From the NCBI GenBank assembly GCA_012727735.1, contig JAAYGM010000095.1, positions 1-37,978 of the forward strand: a DNA stretch of 37,978 bases. The letters run 5' to 3'. How positions within the stretch are numbered: the stretch's first letter is position 1; the number at the start of each line of letters is the position of its first letter. Positions 17,901 to 25,354 of this stretch are shown here, piece by piece. Both the position numbers and the translations under genes were made by a program. This DNA comes from Bacteroidales bacterium. GTDB taxonomy: Bacteria > Bacteroidota > Bacteroidia > Bacteroidales > Dysgonomonadaceae. Under the pieces are notes generated by a model, which ran no database searches, was not told the DNA's origin, and worked only from the letters and a program-made list of their open reading frames with translations.

Positions 17901-18200
17901 CTTGGGAATCACAACTTCTATCCCCAAACAAAATATATTGTGAACATGGCCTATTTGCGATTTAAGAATCTCACCCTGGGTTATACCTTGCCTGTGGATT
18001 TTTCCTCGAAAATTTATATGCAGAAAGCAAGAGTTTACTTCAGTGCAAATAATTTACTGGAGTTGATCAATAAAAGTAATGCTCCTGTGGATCCGGAAGT
18101 GAATGATAAGGAGGAAGGTGTCAGTTTGGGAAATGCAACATGGGGAAGAATTGATCCGATGTACAGAACTGTTTCTTTTGGTGTTCAACTGACATTTTAG
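14937..18200 (+). CDS. SusC/RagA-family TonB-dependent outer-membrane transporter (pair 1)
   Basis: SusC proteins are 22-strand barrels that import oligosaccharides or peptides across the outer membrane with TonB energy, capped by a SusD lipoprotein. Order of parts: signal peptide to about residue 21 (...LIAQ), carboxypeptidase-regulatory-like domain about 23-95, the SusC signature LDEVVVVGYGTQ at 98-109, plug domain about 110-225 (GAVPGLSV, IRGLGTLS, SIYGTRAAFGVI), then barrel to the C-terminal phenylalanine (VSFGVQLTF). A DLDGNGVIGGG segment is typical of the family. There is no STN domain, so it is not wired to an anti-sigma factor. Length 1087 is usual. susD1 follows after 28 bases. The substrate is not evident. 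Base composition is clearly lower in G+C than that of pair 2. Confidence 0.96.
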   Translation: MRKKINIFLFLFFVGTGILIAQTRVTGSVVDEGGEPVIGATIQIKETGLGTVTDMDGNFSLTAPAEATLVISYVGMVTVEAVVSPNMLIVLRSDTEQLDEVVVVGYGTQRKANLTGAVSTVDVSKTLEARPYSDISKALQGAVPGLSVISSSGRLGAQPSVSIRGLGTLSNNATSNPLIVVDGVAMEDISLLNTQDIQNISVLKDAASTSIYGTRAAFGVILITTKSAQQVDRVSVNYTNNFAWDTPTILPDYPDVPSQLNALIAANERAGLANELFGMYLDEMLPYAELWRDQHNGKKAGYREMVLGNRDALTDSSKPLGDFMLDNNGVGMYFADWDMKNIMFRQWKPSQSHNLSVQGTSGKTSYYMSLGHNHDEGVMAFYPEKLNKWTAMLNVSTDVREWLQVGARFNYSNKDFQGPATRRTTYQYMWRWGSFFGPYGTYQGTDFRNDIAYRKQAGDWTDNNSFVRMGAFAKATLTEGFTLNADYTHNVENYTYKAAYIPLGGWNSWGGAITEPINYTSSSWLEQQSSQSKSFALNVYGNYEFSVADTHNFNFMLGANAESGTYFNHYSERDDLLDYNLPEFDLATGAQYVDGAHSHWATAGYFGRLNYDYNGIWLLEMNGRYDGSSRFPANDRWAFFPSASAGYRISEESFFEPLHDVISNAKIRASYGEIGNQAVGSNMYLATMAKRTLNNTYWLADDGTKVVAYDLPKLVSSTLKWERIQTLDFGADLGFVNNELNISVDWYQRTTKDMLAPGQTMPQVLGATAPYVNAGTLRTRGWELSVDWRHRFNDVMVYANANIGDFVTDVVKWENETKLLNQNYSGKRYGDIWGFETDRYFTDDDFNADGSYKAGIASQEELEQGTFVFGPGDIKFRDLDGNGVIGGGTGTADDHGDLTVIGNFTPRFQYGFRLGGEWKGFDLDMFFQGVGKRAMWTQSAFVMPMMRGADAIYANQTNYWSEENKDSNADYPRLFPGNAGRGTISVLELGNHNFYPQTKYIVNMAYLRFKNLTLGYTLPVDFSSKIYMQKARVYFSANNLLELINKSNAPVDPEVNDKEEGVSLGNATWGRIDPMYRTVSFGVQLTF

Positions 18201-18228
18201 ATTTTCAAATATCTTAAAACAAAGAAGT

Positions 18229-19959
18229 ATGAAGAAATTAAATATCATCTACATGATGTCGTTAGCCATGATCTTATCGGCATGTAACGATTTTTTGGAC
18301 AAGGGGCCGCTCGATACATTTACCAATGATAACTTCTGGACCAGTGAAAGTAATGTCAATGGTTATGCCAATACATTTTATCAGGACTTCACCGGTTACG
18401 GAAATGCCGGTGGTTCAGGATTGTTTTATTTCAGGACGTTATCGGATGATCAGGCCGGCAACAGTTTTGCCGACTGGACCTACCAGAATGTTCCGGCAAG
18501 CAGCAGCACCTGGGGAGATGGATGGGTAGAGATACGACGAGCCCATATTCTTCTGGAAAATGTGGACAAAGCAGCTATGAGTGATGAGGCCAAGAACCAC
18601 TGGAAAGGAGTAGGCCGATTAATGCGGGCATGGCATTATTATCAGCTGGTACGTACCTATGGCGATGTGCCCTGGGTTGATAAATCACTTGATATTACGG
18701 ATGAGGGATATCTCTATGGCAGCCGCGAGAACAGAGACGGAGTGATGGATAAAGTGCTTGAAGATCTTAATTTTGCATGTGAGAACATGTATGATAATGG
18801 ATCCAAAACCAGGTTCAACCGGAATGTGGCTTATGCGATGAAGGCTGAGATCACCCTTTATGAGGGAACCTTCCGTAAATACCGCAAAGCAGAAGATGGG
18901 CAATCAGCGCCTGATGCAACAGGAGCAAACAGGTTCCTGAATGAAACCAAAGCAGCTGCAGCCTATCTGATGGGTAAATCTTTTGCACTGAACAGCTCCT
19001 ATCAGGGGAATTACAATTCTACCGATTTAGGCAGCAACCCGGAGATGATCTTTTACAAGGCATATAAACAGAACGTTTTACATCACTCTCTGATTGCATA
19101 CATCAGTTCATCCACCCAGTTGAGCGGAATGACCAGGGATGCTTTTGAATCCTATCTGTTCACCGACGGCAAGCCCCTGGCATTGACCACCCTCGACAGT
19201 GATGATGCCGCCAGGATGTTTGTTGGCACAAAAATGGTGGCAGGTGTAGAGGTACCGGACACTGTGCTTTCCATCACACATCTGCTGGCTGTTCGTGATA
19301 AGCGCCTTTCAGAAACGATTGATACGGCACTTTGTTACGTGGACCGGGGGTTTACCCGTTACGGAAGCGGTATCTCCATGACCTCATCCACCGGTTACGG
19401 CGTGAGTAAATATGATAACAAAAGCCTTGATAACATGTACCGCAATCAGACAAGTCAGAATTTCACCCATGCACCTGTATTCTGGTTGTCCGTGGTTTAT
19501 CTGCAGTATGCTGAAGCGTGTGCCGAGCTGGGAAATGCCACTCAGGCTGATCTGGATAATTCAGTGAACAAGCTGAGAGCCAGGGCAGGCATCCCTCCCC
19601 TTACTGTCACTGTCGGCTATTCTGATCCTGCAAACAATATGAACGTAAGTGATTTGATCTGGGAGATACGGCGTGAACGACGTACAGAGCTTATGTTTGA
19701 CAATTGGTCCCGTTACTGGGATCTGATCCGCTGGCATCAGCTTGATAAGCTTGACTCGTCAGTTCATCCTTCTATTTTACTTGGTGCCAATATTGTGAAT
19801 GATCCCTATAACAACTCGGTGGATAAGGTGGGTAATTATATTGACGGCAGCAAGGAGAAAACACGTCAGTATGAATCGAAACATTACTGGTACCCGATAC
19901 CATCAGATCAAATAGCTTTAAATCCTCAATTATCACAAAATCCAGGGTGGGGTAATTGA
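18229..19959 (+). CDS. SusD/RagB-family outer-membrane lipoprotein (pair 1)
   Basis: SusD-like proteins sit as a lid on the SusC barrel at the cell surface and bind glycans through aromatic residues. The 576-residue product has a lipoprotein signal with LSAC and Cys19, then the SusD N-terminal signature FLDKGPLDTFTNDNFW, a TPR-like scaffold (HWKGVGRLMRAWHYYQLVRTYGDVPWV) and the C-terminal SusD region with IRRERRTELMFDNWSRYWDLIRW and YPIPSDQIALNPQLSQNPGW, all family hallmarks. It is 28 bases behind susC1, and a terminator follows, so pair 1 forms a closed transcription unit with no linked enzyme. Confidence 0.96.
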   Translation: MKKLNIIYMMSLAMILSACNDFLDKGPLDTFTNDNFWTSESNVNGYANTFYQDFTGYGNAGGSGLFYFRTLSDDQAGNSFADWTYQNVPASSSTWGDGWVEIRRAHILLENVDKAAMSDEAKNHWKGVGRLMRAWHYYQLVRTYGDVPWVDKSLDITDEGYLYGSRENRDGVMDKVLEDLNFACENMYDNGSKTRFNRNVAYAMKAEITLYEGTFRKYRKAEDGQSAPDATGANRFLNETKAAAAYLMGKSFALNSSYQGNYNSTDLGSNPEMIFYKAYKQNVLHHSLIAYISSSTQLSGMTRDAFESYLFTDGKPLALTTLDSDDAARMFVGTKMVAGVEVPDTVLSITHLLAVRDKRLSETIDTALCYVDRGFTRYGSGISMTSSTGYGVSKYDNKSLDNMYRNQTSQNFTHAPVFWLSVVYLQYAEACAELGNATQADLDNSVNKLRARAGIPPLTVTVGYSDPANNMNVSDLIWEIRRERRTELMFDNWSRYWDLIRWHQLDKLDSSVHPSILLGANIVNDPYNNSVDKVGNYIDGSKEKTRQYESKHYWYPIPSDQIALNPQLSQNPGWGN

Positions 19960-19980
19960 TAAGAAGGAATATCCTCAGAG

Positions 19981-20023
19981 AAAGAGGACGTTTCATAATA
20001 AACCATGAGACAGCCTCTTTTTT
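19981..20023 (+). terminator. Rho-independent terminator after susD1
   Basis: Arms 19981-19996 and 20005-20020 pair over 7 bp (AAAGAGG/CCTCTTT), a 2-base internal mismatch and 7 more pairs including one G-U, around an 8-base loop, followed by T residues to 20023. It lies 21 bases past the susD1 stop and separates pair 1 from pair 2. Confidence 0.8.
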
Positions 20024-20230
20024 GTCGTCTTATTGAACAATGACGATATTCAGATGTTTATTAACTTGAATATAGTTGTCAAAATATATTTATTTTGGCA
20101 TGTTTAATGTAACTTTGACCTTTGAATGTGATTATTCGTTTTGGTCTGGAACTACTTATTGAGAGCTACTTAAAGCTAAATATCTGATTTTGGTCTGGTT
20201 GTTTTTTTATTAAACTTTAATAATGTTCGT
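20024..20230 (+). promoter_or_regulatory. susC2 upstream region: -7 box and 11-bp direct repeat
   Basis: These 207 bases hold no gene. A -7 match TAACTTTG lies at 20110-20117 (no -33 at good spacing; TTTG at 20094-20097 is too close). Downstream, the 11-mer TTTTGGTCTGG occurs twice, at 20139-20149 and 20188-20198, 49 bases apart start to start. Such a direct repeat could bind a regulator such as a hybrid two-component or AraC-type protein encoded elsewhere. If transcription starts near 20124 the repeats lie in a leader of about 105 bases; alternatively the true promoter is further downstream. Confidence 0.45.
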
Positions 20231-23200
20231 ATGAGAAAGAAAATCACTTTTTTGTTGTTCCTCCTGATACTGTCGGTATGTGCACTGGATGCACAAACCC
20301 GTGTCAGAGGAAATGTGACAGATGAAACGGGAGAACCGGTTATCGGTGCATCCGTGCAAATCAGTGGTACAGGACTGGGAACAGTGACCGATGTAGATGG
20401 TAACTTTTCCCTCACGGCTCCCGACGATGCCACCCTGATATTCTCCTTTGTGGGGATGAGAACAGAGGAGTTAGCGGTAAGATCCTATATGCAGGTTGTG
20501 CTGCAAGTTGATGCCGAGCTGCTGGAAGAGGTGGTTGTGGTGGGATACGGCACGCAGAAAAAGGCCAACCTCACAGGAGCTGTTTCAACCGTGGATGTCA
20601 ATGAAGCGGTTGCGAGCCGTCCTGTAACTGATATAGCCAAGGCACTGCAGGGTGTCTCTCCGGGACTGATCATCACCAATAATCTCGGAGGTGTCGGTAC
20701 TGAGTCGACCATCCGTTTGCGCGGATCGGTTGGTTCGATCAATGCAACCGGTGGTACCTCACCCCTGGTCCTGGTGGATGGTGTGGAGGTTCCCAGCCTC
20801 AACCTGATCAATCCCAACGACATTGAGACCATCTCGGTACTGAAAGATGCAGCTTCTGCCTCCATCTACGGTACACGAGCCGCCTGGGGGGTGATCCTGA
20901 TCACCACAAAGCAGGGAATTGATGGCGTAACGCGGGTCACCTATTCCAACAATTTTGCCTGGAGCACCCCCACCGTTATGCCTGAGATGATGTCCACCGT
21001 GGAGAATGCGGAGTATATCATGAAGGTGACGCATCGTATTGACCCCACCCGCAACGTGGTCTCCAGCATCGGTTATTCTATTGATGCCACTGCCATCGGA
21101 AGAATGAAGGAGTGGGAAGAGAAGTATGGCGGGATGAGCCAGTCGGAACTGGGGGAGATGCTTGAAGGACGTGACTTTGAAATCAGGGACGGACGCACTT
21201 TCTTTTACCGATCCTTCGATCCGCTGGCGATGTTTACCAAAACATGGACTCCCCAGCAGAACCACGATTTCTCACTTACCGGCAGCAGCAAAAGTACCTC
21301 TTATAACATCGGCATGGGTTATCTGCGCCAGGACGGGGTGATGAAGATCAACACAGACCGGTATGACCGCTACAACATCACCTCCAACACCACAACCACC
21401 ATCAAGGATTGGTGGAAGGTACGCAGCAACCTGATGTATACCCGCATGGAAAACAGTGAGCCCTATCGCTACACCTCCGGGCAGTACGACGCCTGGTTCT
21501 ACCTGATGCGCTGGCCGCGCTGGTATCCCTACACCACCTACGAAGGGCGTGACTTCCGCTCTGCTGTGACCGACCTGAAGCAGGCAGGCAGAGAGAGCAC
21601 AGGCACCAACTATGTCAGGGCAAATATCGGGACAGAACTGATCCCCTTCAGGAACCTGACATTTAACTTCGATTATACCTTCAGCTTCTGGAATCAGTAC
21701 CAGAAACGCAACGGGGGGATTGTGGAGGCCTATGACATGTTCTCTACCGCTCCATTCAGTACCTACGGGAGCCTCTACGGAGCTACCCATAACAGGGCAG
21801 TGCAAACCAGCCGCTACACCATTTCCAACATATTCAAGGCCTATGCCACCTATAACCTGCAACTGATAGAAAAACACAATTTCAAGCTGATGGGCGGAAT
21901 GGATGCTGAGACGCGGGAACGGCTGGGACATTACTCAGAACGAAGGGAACTGATCGATATCAATATGCCGGAGATCGCCCTGGCCACCGGCGAACAGTAT
22001 GTCAACGGGGTGGCATTTCACAACGATTTTGCCGCTGCAGGCTTCTTCGGTCGCATCAACTACGACTATCTGCAAAAGTATCTGCTGGAGGTGAATGCCC
22101 GTTACGACGGATCCTCGCGCTTTCCTGCCGGAAAGAAATGGGCCCTTTTCCCCTCCGCATCGGTGGGATGGCGTCTCTCTGAGGAACCGTTTATGGATTG
22201 GGCACGTCCCTTCCTGAGCAACCTGAAACCCAGGGCCTCCTGGGGTACCATCGGTAACCAGGATGTGGCATCCAACTCCTTCATCTCAACCATGGCGTCG
22301 GGCAACTCCGGCTGGGTGATGAACGGTGAGAATGTGCTTTATCTCGGCTCACCCTCCGTGATCTCTGCCGACCTTACCTGGGAGAGGGTCACCACCACCG
22401 ATATCGGTGTGGATGCCGGCTTCCTGGATAATCGTCTCACACTGGTGTTTGACTGGTACCGGCGTGTCACCTCCGATATGCACACAGCAGGAGAAGCATT
22501 ACCTTCCACCTTTGGCGGATCGGCTCCCCGGATCAACTTTGGTGAGCTGACAGCCACCGGTACCGAGCTGGGTGCCGCCTACCGGCATCAGTTTGCCGGG
22601 GGACTGTCGATGAATCTGAGAGCCTCCCTCTCCAGCGTGAAAGAGGAGATCACCCGTTTCAACGAGAGTGACAACTATATCTATGGTAACTATCAGGGGC
22701 GCATGCTGGGTGAGATATGGGGCTACGAGACAGACCGCCTGTTTCAGGAGGATGACTTCAATAGCGACGGAACACTGAAGGATGGGATTCCCTCCCAGGC
22801 ATTGTTTGAGAGCGGTGCCTTCACCTATGGACCGGGCGATGTGAAGTACAGGGACCTGAATGGTGACGGTGTGATCAACTACGGCAGCAACACCACCGAT
22901 GACCATGGTGACCTGAAGGTGATCGGCAACACCCTGCCGCGCATGGAGTATAATTTCGGGATCGACCTGGCATATGAGAACATCGATTTCAGGGCATTCT
23001 TCCAGGGTGTAGGCTCACGTGACTACTGGGCTTACGGCAGCGTGGGTATTCCTTCCGGCGGCTCCGGATATGCCGAGGCAGCCTTTAAACATCAGCTGGA
23101 CTACTGGACGCCCGACAACAGGGATGCCTTCTATCCCGCACCTACCAATAACGCATGGATCAGCAACGGCACCAACTTCCTGCGACAGACCCGATTCCTG

Positions 23201-23458
23201 CAGAACATGGCCTACCTGAGGCTGAAGAACCTTACCATCGGCTACCGGTTGCCGGCAGCCTGGATGCAGTCGCTCAAATTTCAGAGTGCCCGTCTCTATC
23301 TGAGTGGTGAGAACCTCTTTGAGATTGATCATCTCACGGTACCGGTAGATCCGGAGAGTACCGACTACAAGGTGGGATATGGCAGCGGCAGCTGGTCTTT
23401 CGGACGCAGCTACCCCTTTGCCCGTACCCTTTCTGTGGGAATGCAAATACAGTTTTAA
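20231..23458 (+). CDS. SusC/RagA-family TonB-dependent outer-membrane transporter (pair 2)
   Basis: This 1075-residue SusC paralogue has the same architecture as the one in pair 1, colinear without gaps over the first 120 residues: signal peptide ending ALDAQ, carboxypeptidase-regulatory-like domain from about 23, LEEVVVVGYGTQ at 98-109, plug with VSPGLII, IRLRGSVGS and SIYGTRAAWGVI, and barrel ending in VGMQIQF. Again no STN domain is present. The barrels diverge more, so the two transporters may take different ligands. Sampled lines give 55-58% G+C (35 of 60 in 22081-22140; 33 of 60 in 21721-21780), well above pair 1. susD2 follows after 18 bases. Confidence 0.96.
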   Translation: MRKKITFLLFLLILSVCALDAQTRVRGNVTDETGEPVIGASVQISGTGLGTVTDVDGNFSLTAPDDATLIFSFVGMRTEELAVRSYMQVVLQVDAELLEEVVVVGYGTQKKANLTGAVSTVDVNEAVASRPVTDIAKALQGVSPGLIITNNLGGVGTESTIRLRGSVGSINATGGTSPLVLVDGVEVPSLNLINPNDIETISVLKDAASASIYGTRAAWGVILITTKQGIDGVTRVTYSNNFAWSTPTVMPEMMSTVENAEYIMKVTHRIDPTRNVVSSIGYSIDATAIGRMKEWEEKYGGMSQSELGEMLEGRDFEIRDGRTFFYRSFDPLAMFTKTWTPQQNHDFSLTGSSKSTSYNIGMGYLRQDGVMKINTDRYDRYNITSNTTTTIKDWWKVRSNLMYTRMENSEPYRYTSGQYDAWFYLMRWPRWYPYTTYEGRDFRSAVTDLKQAGRESTGTNYVRANIGTELIPFRNLTFNFDYTFSFWNQYQKRNGGIVEAYDMFSTAPFSTYGSLYGATHNRAVQTSRYTISNIFKAYATYNLQLIEKHNFKLMGGMDAETRERLGHYSERRELIDINMPEIALATGEQYVNGVAFHNDFAAAGFFGRINYDYLQKYLLEVNARYDGSSRFPAGKKWALFPSASVGWRLSEEPFMDWARPFLSNLKPRASWGTIGNQDVASNSFISTMASGNSGWVMNGENVLYLGSPSVISADLTWERVTTTDIGVDAGFLDNRLTLVFDWYRRVTSDMHTAGEALPSTFGGSAPRINFGELTATGTELGAAYRHQFAGGLSMNLRASLSSVKEEITRFNESDNYIYGNYQGRMLGEIWGYETDRLFQEDDFNSDGTLKDGIPSQALFESGAFTYGPGDVKYRDLNGDGVINYGSNTTDDHGDLKVIGNTLPRMEYNFGIDLAYENIDFRAFFQGVGSRDYWAYGSVGIPSGGSGYAEAAFKHQLDYWTPDNRDAFYPAPTNNAWISNGTNFLRQTRFLQNMAYLRLKNLTIGYRLPAAWMQSLKFQSARLYLSGENLFEIDHLTVPVDPESTDYKVGYGSGSWSFGRSYPFARTLSVGMQIQF

Positions 23459-23476
23459 CCCAAATAGAACAACGAT

Positions 23477-25264
23477 ATGAAACGAATCATTCTGTTATTC
23501 ACAACAGCCCTTATACTTTTCGGTTGCGAGGATTACCTGACACGCGACCCGCTTGATACGATCACCGACACCCCTGCCTTCTGGAACAATGAGAACAACA
23601 TCAGAACCGTTGCGGTGGGTTTGTATGATCAGTACTTTGAAGGATGGAGAAGCGGCTGGTCACGTACCGACTGGTATGCGGAAACCAACGTGGCCGACTG
23701 GACCGATGACAATGCACAACGGGTAGCCACCTACTTCACCAAGGTGACACCATCGACCGATGGCACCAACTGGAGCTTTACCAACCTGCGCAGGGTGAAT
23801 ATCCTGATCGACAGGGTGGGGAAGACCACTGCGTTGAGTGAGGAGGCGAAGAACCACTGGCAGGGTGTAGGCCGCCTGTTCCGCGCGCTCGAGTATTATA
23901 AGCTGGTCTCCCGTTTTGGAGATGTACCCTGGTACGATGCTCCCCTGGAGAGCAATGATCCTGATGGACTTTATCAACCCCGTCAACCCCGTGCCCAGGT
24001 GATGGACAAGGTGGCGGAAGATCTTGATTTTGCCGCTAAGAATATCCGTATCAGTGACGGTGTCAAGGGGCTTACCGTCACCAGGGATGTGGCACTTGCC
24101 TATACCTCCCGGGTGATGCTCTTTGAAGGGACATGGCAGAAATACAACGAGAACAACAGTGAAGCGGCACGGAGATACCTCACCATTGCGAAGGATGCTG
24201 CTGCAACATTGATGCAGAGCAATCGTTACAGCCTGGCACCCGACTATAAGTCGCTGACCACCTCCATTAGTCTGGCTGGTAACCCGGAGATGATCCTCTA
24301 CCGTGAGTATGAGACCAGCGTGCTGACACACAGCCTCATGTCGTTCCAGAACACGGAGGCAGAAGGAAGCAGTCCCTCGCGGAGCCTGATAGAGAGCTAT
24401 CTTTCCACCAACGGCCTGCCTATTACGCAGCCGGAAAACAGCCTTTTCAGGGGAGACGACTGGTTCTTCGACGAGATCGCCGACCGTGATCCCCGACTGC
24501 ATGCCATCATCGATACCGATGGGTTGCGGCTCGAGGGTGTTCATACCATTTATGCTGCATCGGGTTATTTCACCAACCGTTTTGTGAATGAGTCGCTGAT
24601 AGATGATCCCGGCGGTAAGAGCAGCACCAATATCACCGATGCTCCGGTGATGAAGCTGAACGAGGTGCTGATGAACTACATTGAGGCTGCAGCCGAGCTG
24701 GCTGATCTGGGTGCCTATACCCTGGTGCAGTCTGATTTTGACAACAGTATCAACAGGATTCGTGACCGGCCGAGCACCTCGATGCCGCATCTCACCCTTG
24801 CCGGCAATCAGCTGATGGTGGGTGGTGTCACCCTGAACGATCCGTCCCGCGATGCCGATGTCTCACCCATCCTCTGGGAGATACGCCGTGAACGACGCAC
24901 CGAACTGGTATATGAGGGGATCCGCTTCAATGACCTGCGGCGCTGGGGAAAGCTGGAGTATGCCGATATGGCGATCAACAGCAAGCTGAACCTCGGTGCA
25001 TGGATAGACAAGGAGCGGTATGTGACATGGTACAATGAGACCTATGCTCCCTCAACACCACTGACGCTTTCCAGTCTCGATCCCATCAAGCTTGACAGGG
25101 CAGGTAATGCCGGATACCTCAAACCCATTTCCGACGCCTCCCTGCTGCGTGTTCATGCCGCGAAGGATTACCTTTATCCCATCCCGCTCGACCAGATTGC
25201 ACTCTACAAGACCAAGGGTGTCACGCTGGCTCAGAATCCCGGCTGGGAGACGGTTAGCAACTGA
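23477..25264 (+). CDS. SusD/RagB-family outer-membrane lipoprotein (pair 2)
   Basis: This 595-residue SusD-like glycan-binding lipoprotein has lipobox LFGC with Cys17 followed by acidic residues (CED), compatible with surface display. Family features are YLTRDPLDTITDTPAFW at the N-terminus, HWQGVGRLFRALEYYKLVSR with FGDVPWYD, IRRERRTELVYEGIRFNDLR and YPIPLDQIAL near the C-terminus. It would cap the SusC2 barrel. The GH9-deacetylase gene lies 90 bases downstream behind a hairpin, so enzyme and binding protein may be coexpressed at different levels. The ligand is unknown; the neighbouring enzyme suggests a beta-linked polymer or amino-sugar glycan. Confidence 0.96.
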   Translation: MKRIILLFTTALILFGCEDYLTRDPLDTITDTPAFWNNENNIRTVAVGLYDQYFEGWRSGWSRTDWYAETNVADWTDDNAQRVATYFTKVTPSTDGTNWSFTNLRRVNILIDRVGKTTALSEEAKNHWQGVGRLFRALEYYKLVSRFGDVPWYDAPLESNDPDGLYQPRQPRAQVMDKVAEDLDFAAKNIRISDGVKGLTVTRDVALAYTSRVMLFEGTWQKYNENNSEAARRYLTIAKDAAATLMQSNRYSLAPDYKSLTTSISLAGNPEMILYREYETSVLTHSLMSFQNTEAEGSSPSRSLIESYLSTNGLPITQPENSLFRGDDWFFDEIADRDPRLHAIIDTDGLRLEGVHTIYAASGYFTNRFVNESLIDDPGGKSSTNITDAPVMKLNEVLMNYIEAAAELADLGAYTLVQSDFDNSINRIRDRPSTSMPHLTLAGNQLMVGGVTLNDPSRDADVSPILWEIRRERRTELVYEGIRFNDLRRWGKLEYADMAINSKLNLGAWIDKERYVTWYNETYAPSTPLTLSSLDPIKLDRAGNAGYLKPISDASLLRVHAAKDYLYPIPLDQIALYKTKGVTLAQNPGWETVSN

Positions 25265-25280
25265 CCAAATGTGATGTAGG

Positions 25281-25320
25281 AAGGGGTTGTGTCGTCTCAA
25301 TAACGGTACAACCTCTTTTT
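25281..25320 (+). terminator. Hairpin terminator or attenuator between susD2 and the GH9 gene
   Basis: A 10-bp stem (25281-25290 with 25308-25317, one G-U) with a 17-base loop is followed by T residues to 25320. It lies in the 90-base gap of an otherwise codirectional unit. No TAnnTTTG box is seen between it and the GH9 ATG, so partial read-through is the simplest way to express the enzyme. Confidence 0.65.
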
Positions 25321-25354
25321 CTATTGATGAACAGAAACATCTAAATCAAAACCA

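Noticed and set aside
21272-21931. A 219-codon minus-strand open frame inside susC2
   Set aside because: It overlaps the SusC barrel completely and its translation is low-complexity and unlike any known protein.
23660-24790. A 376-codon open frame on the minus strand inside susD2
   Set aside because: It is antisense to a well-supported SusD gene, has no family features, and long antisense frames are expected in high-G+C coding DNA.
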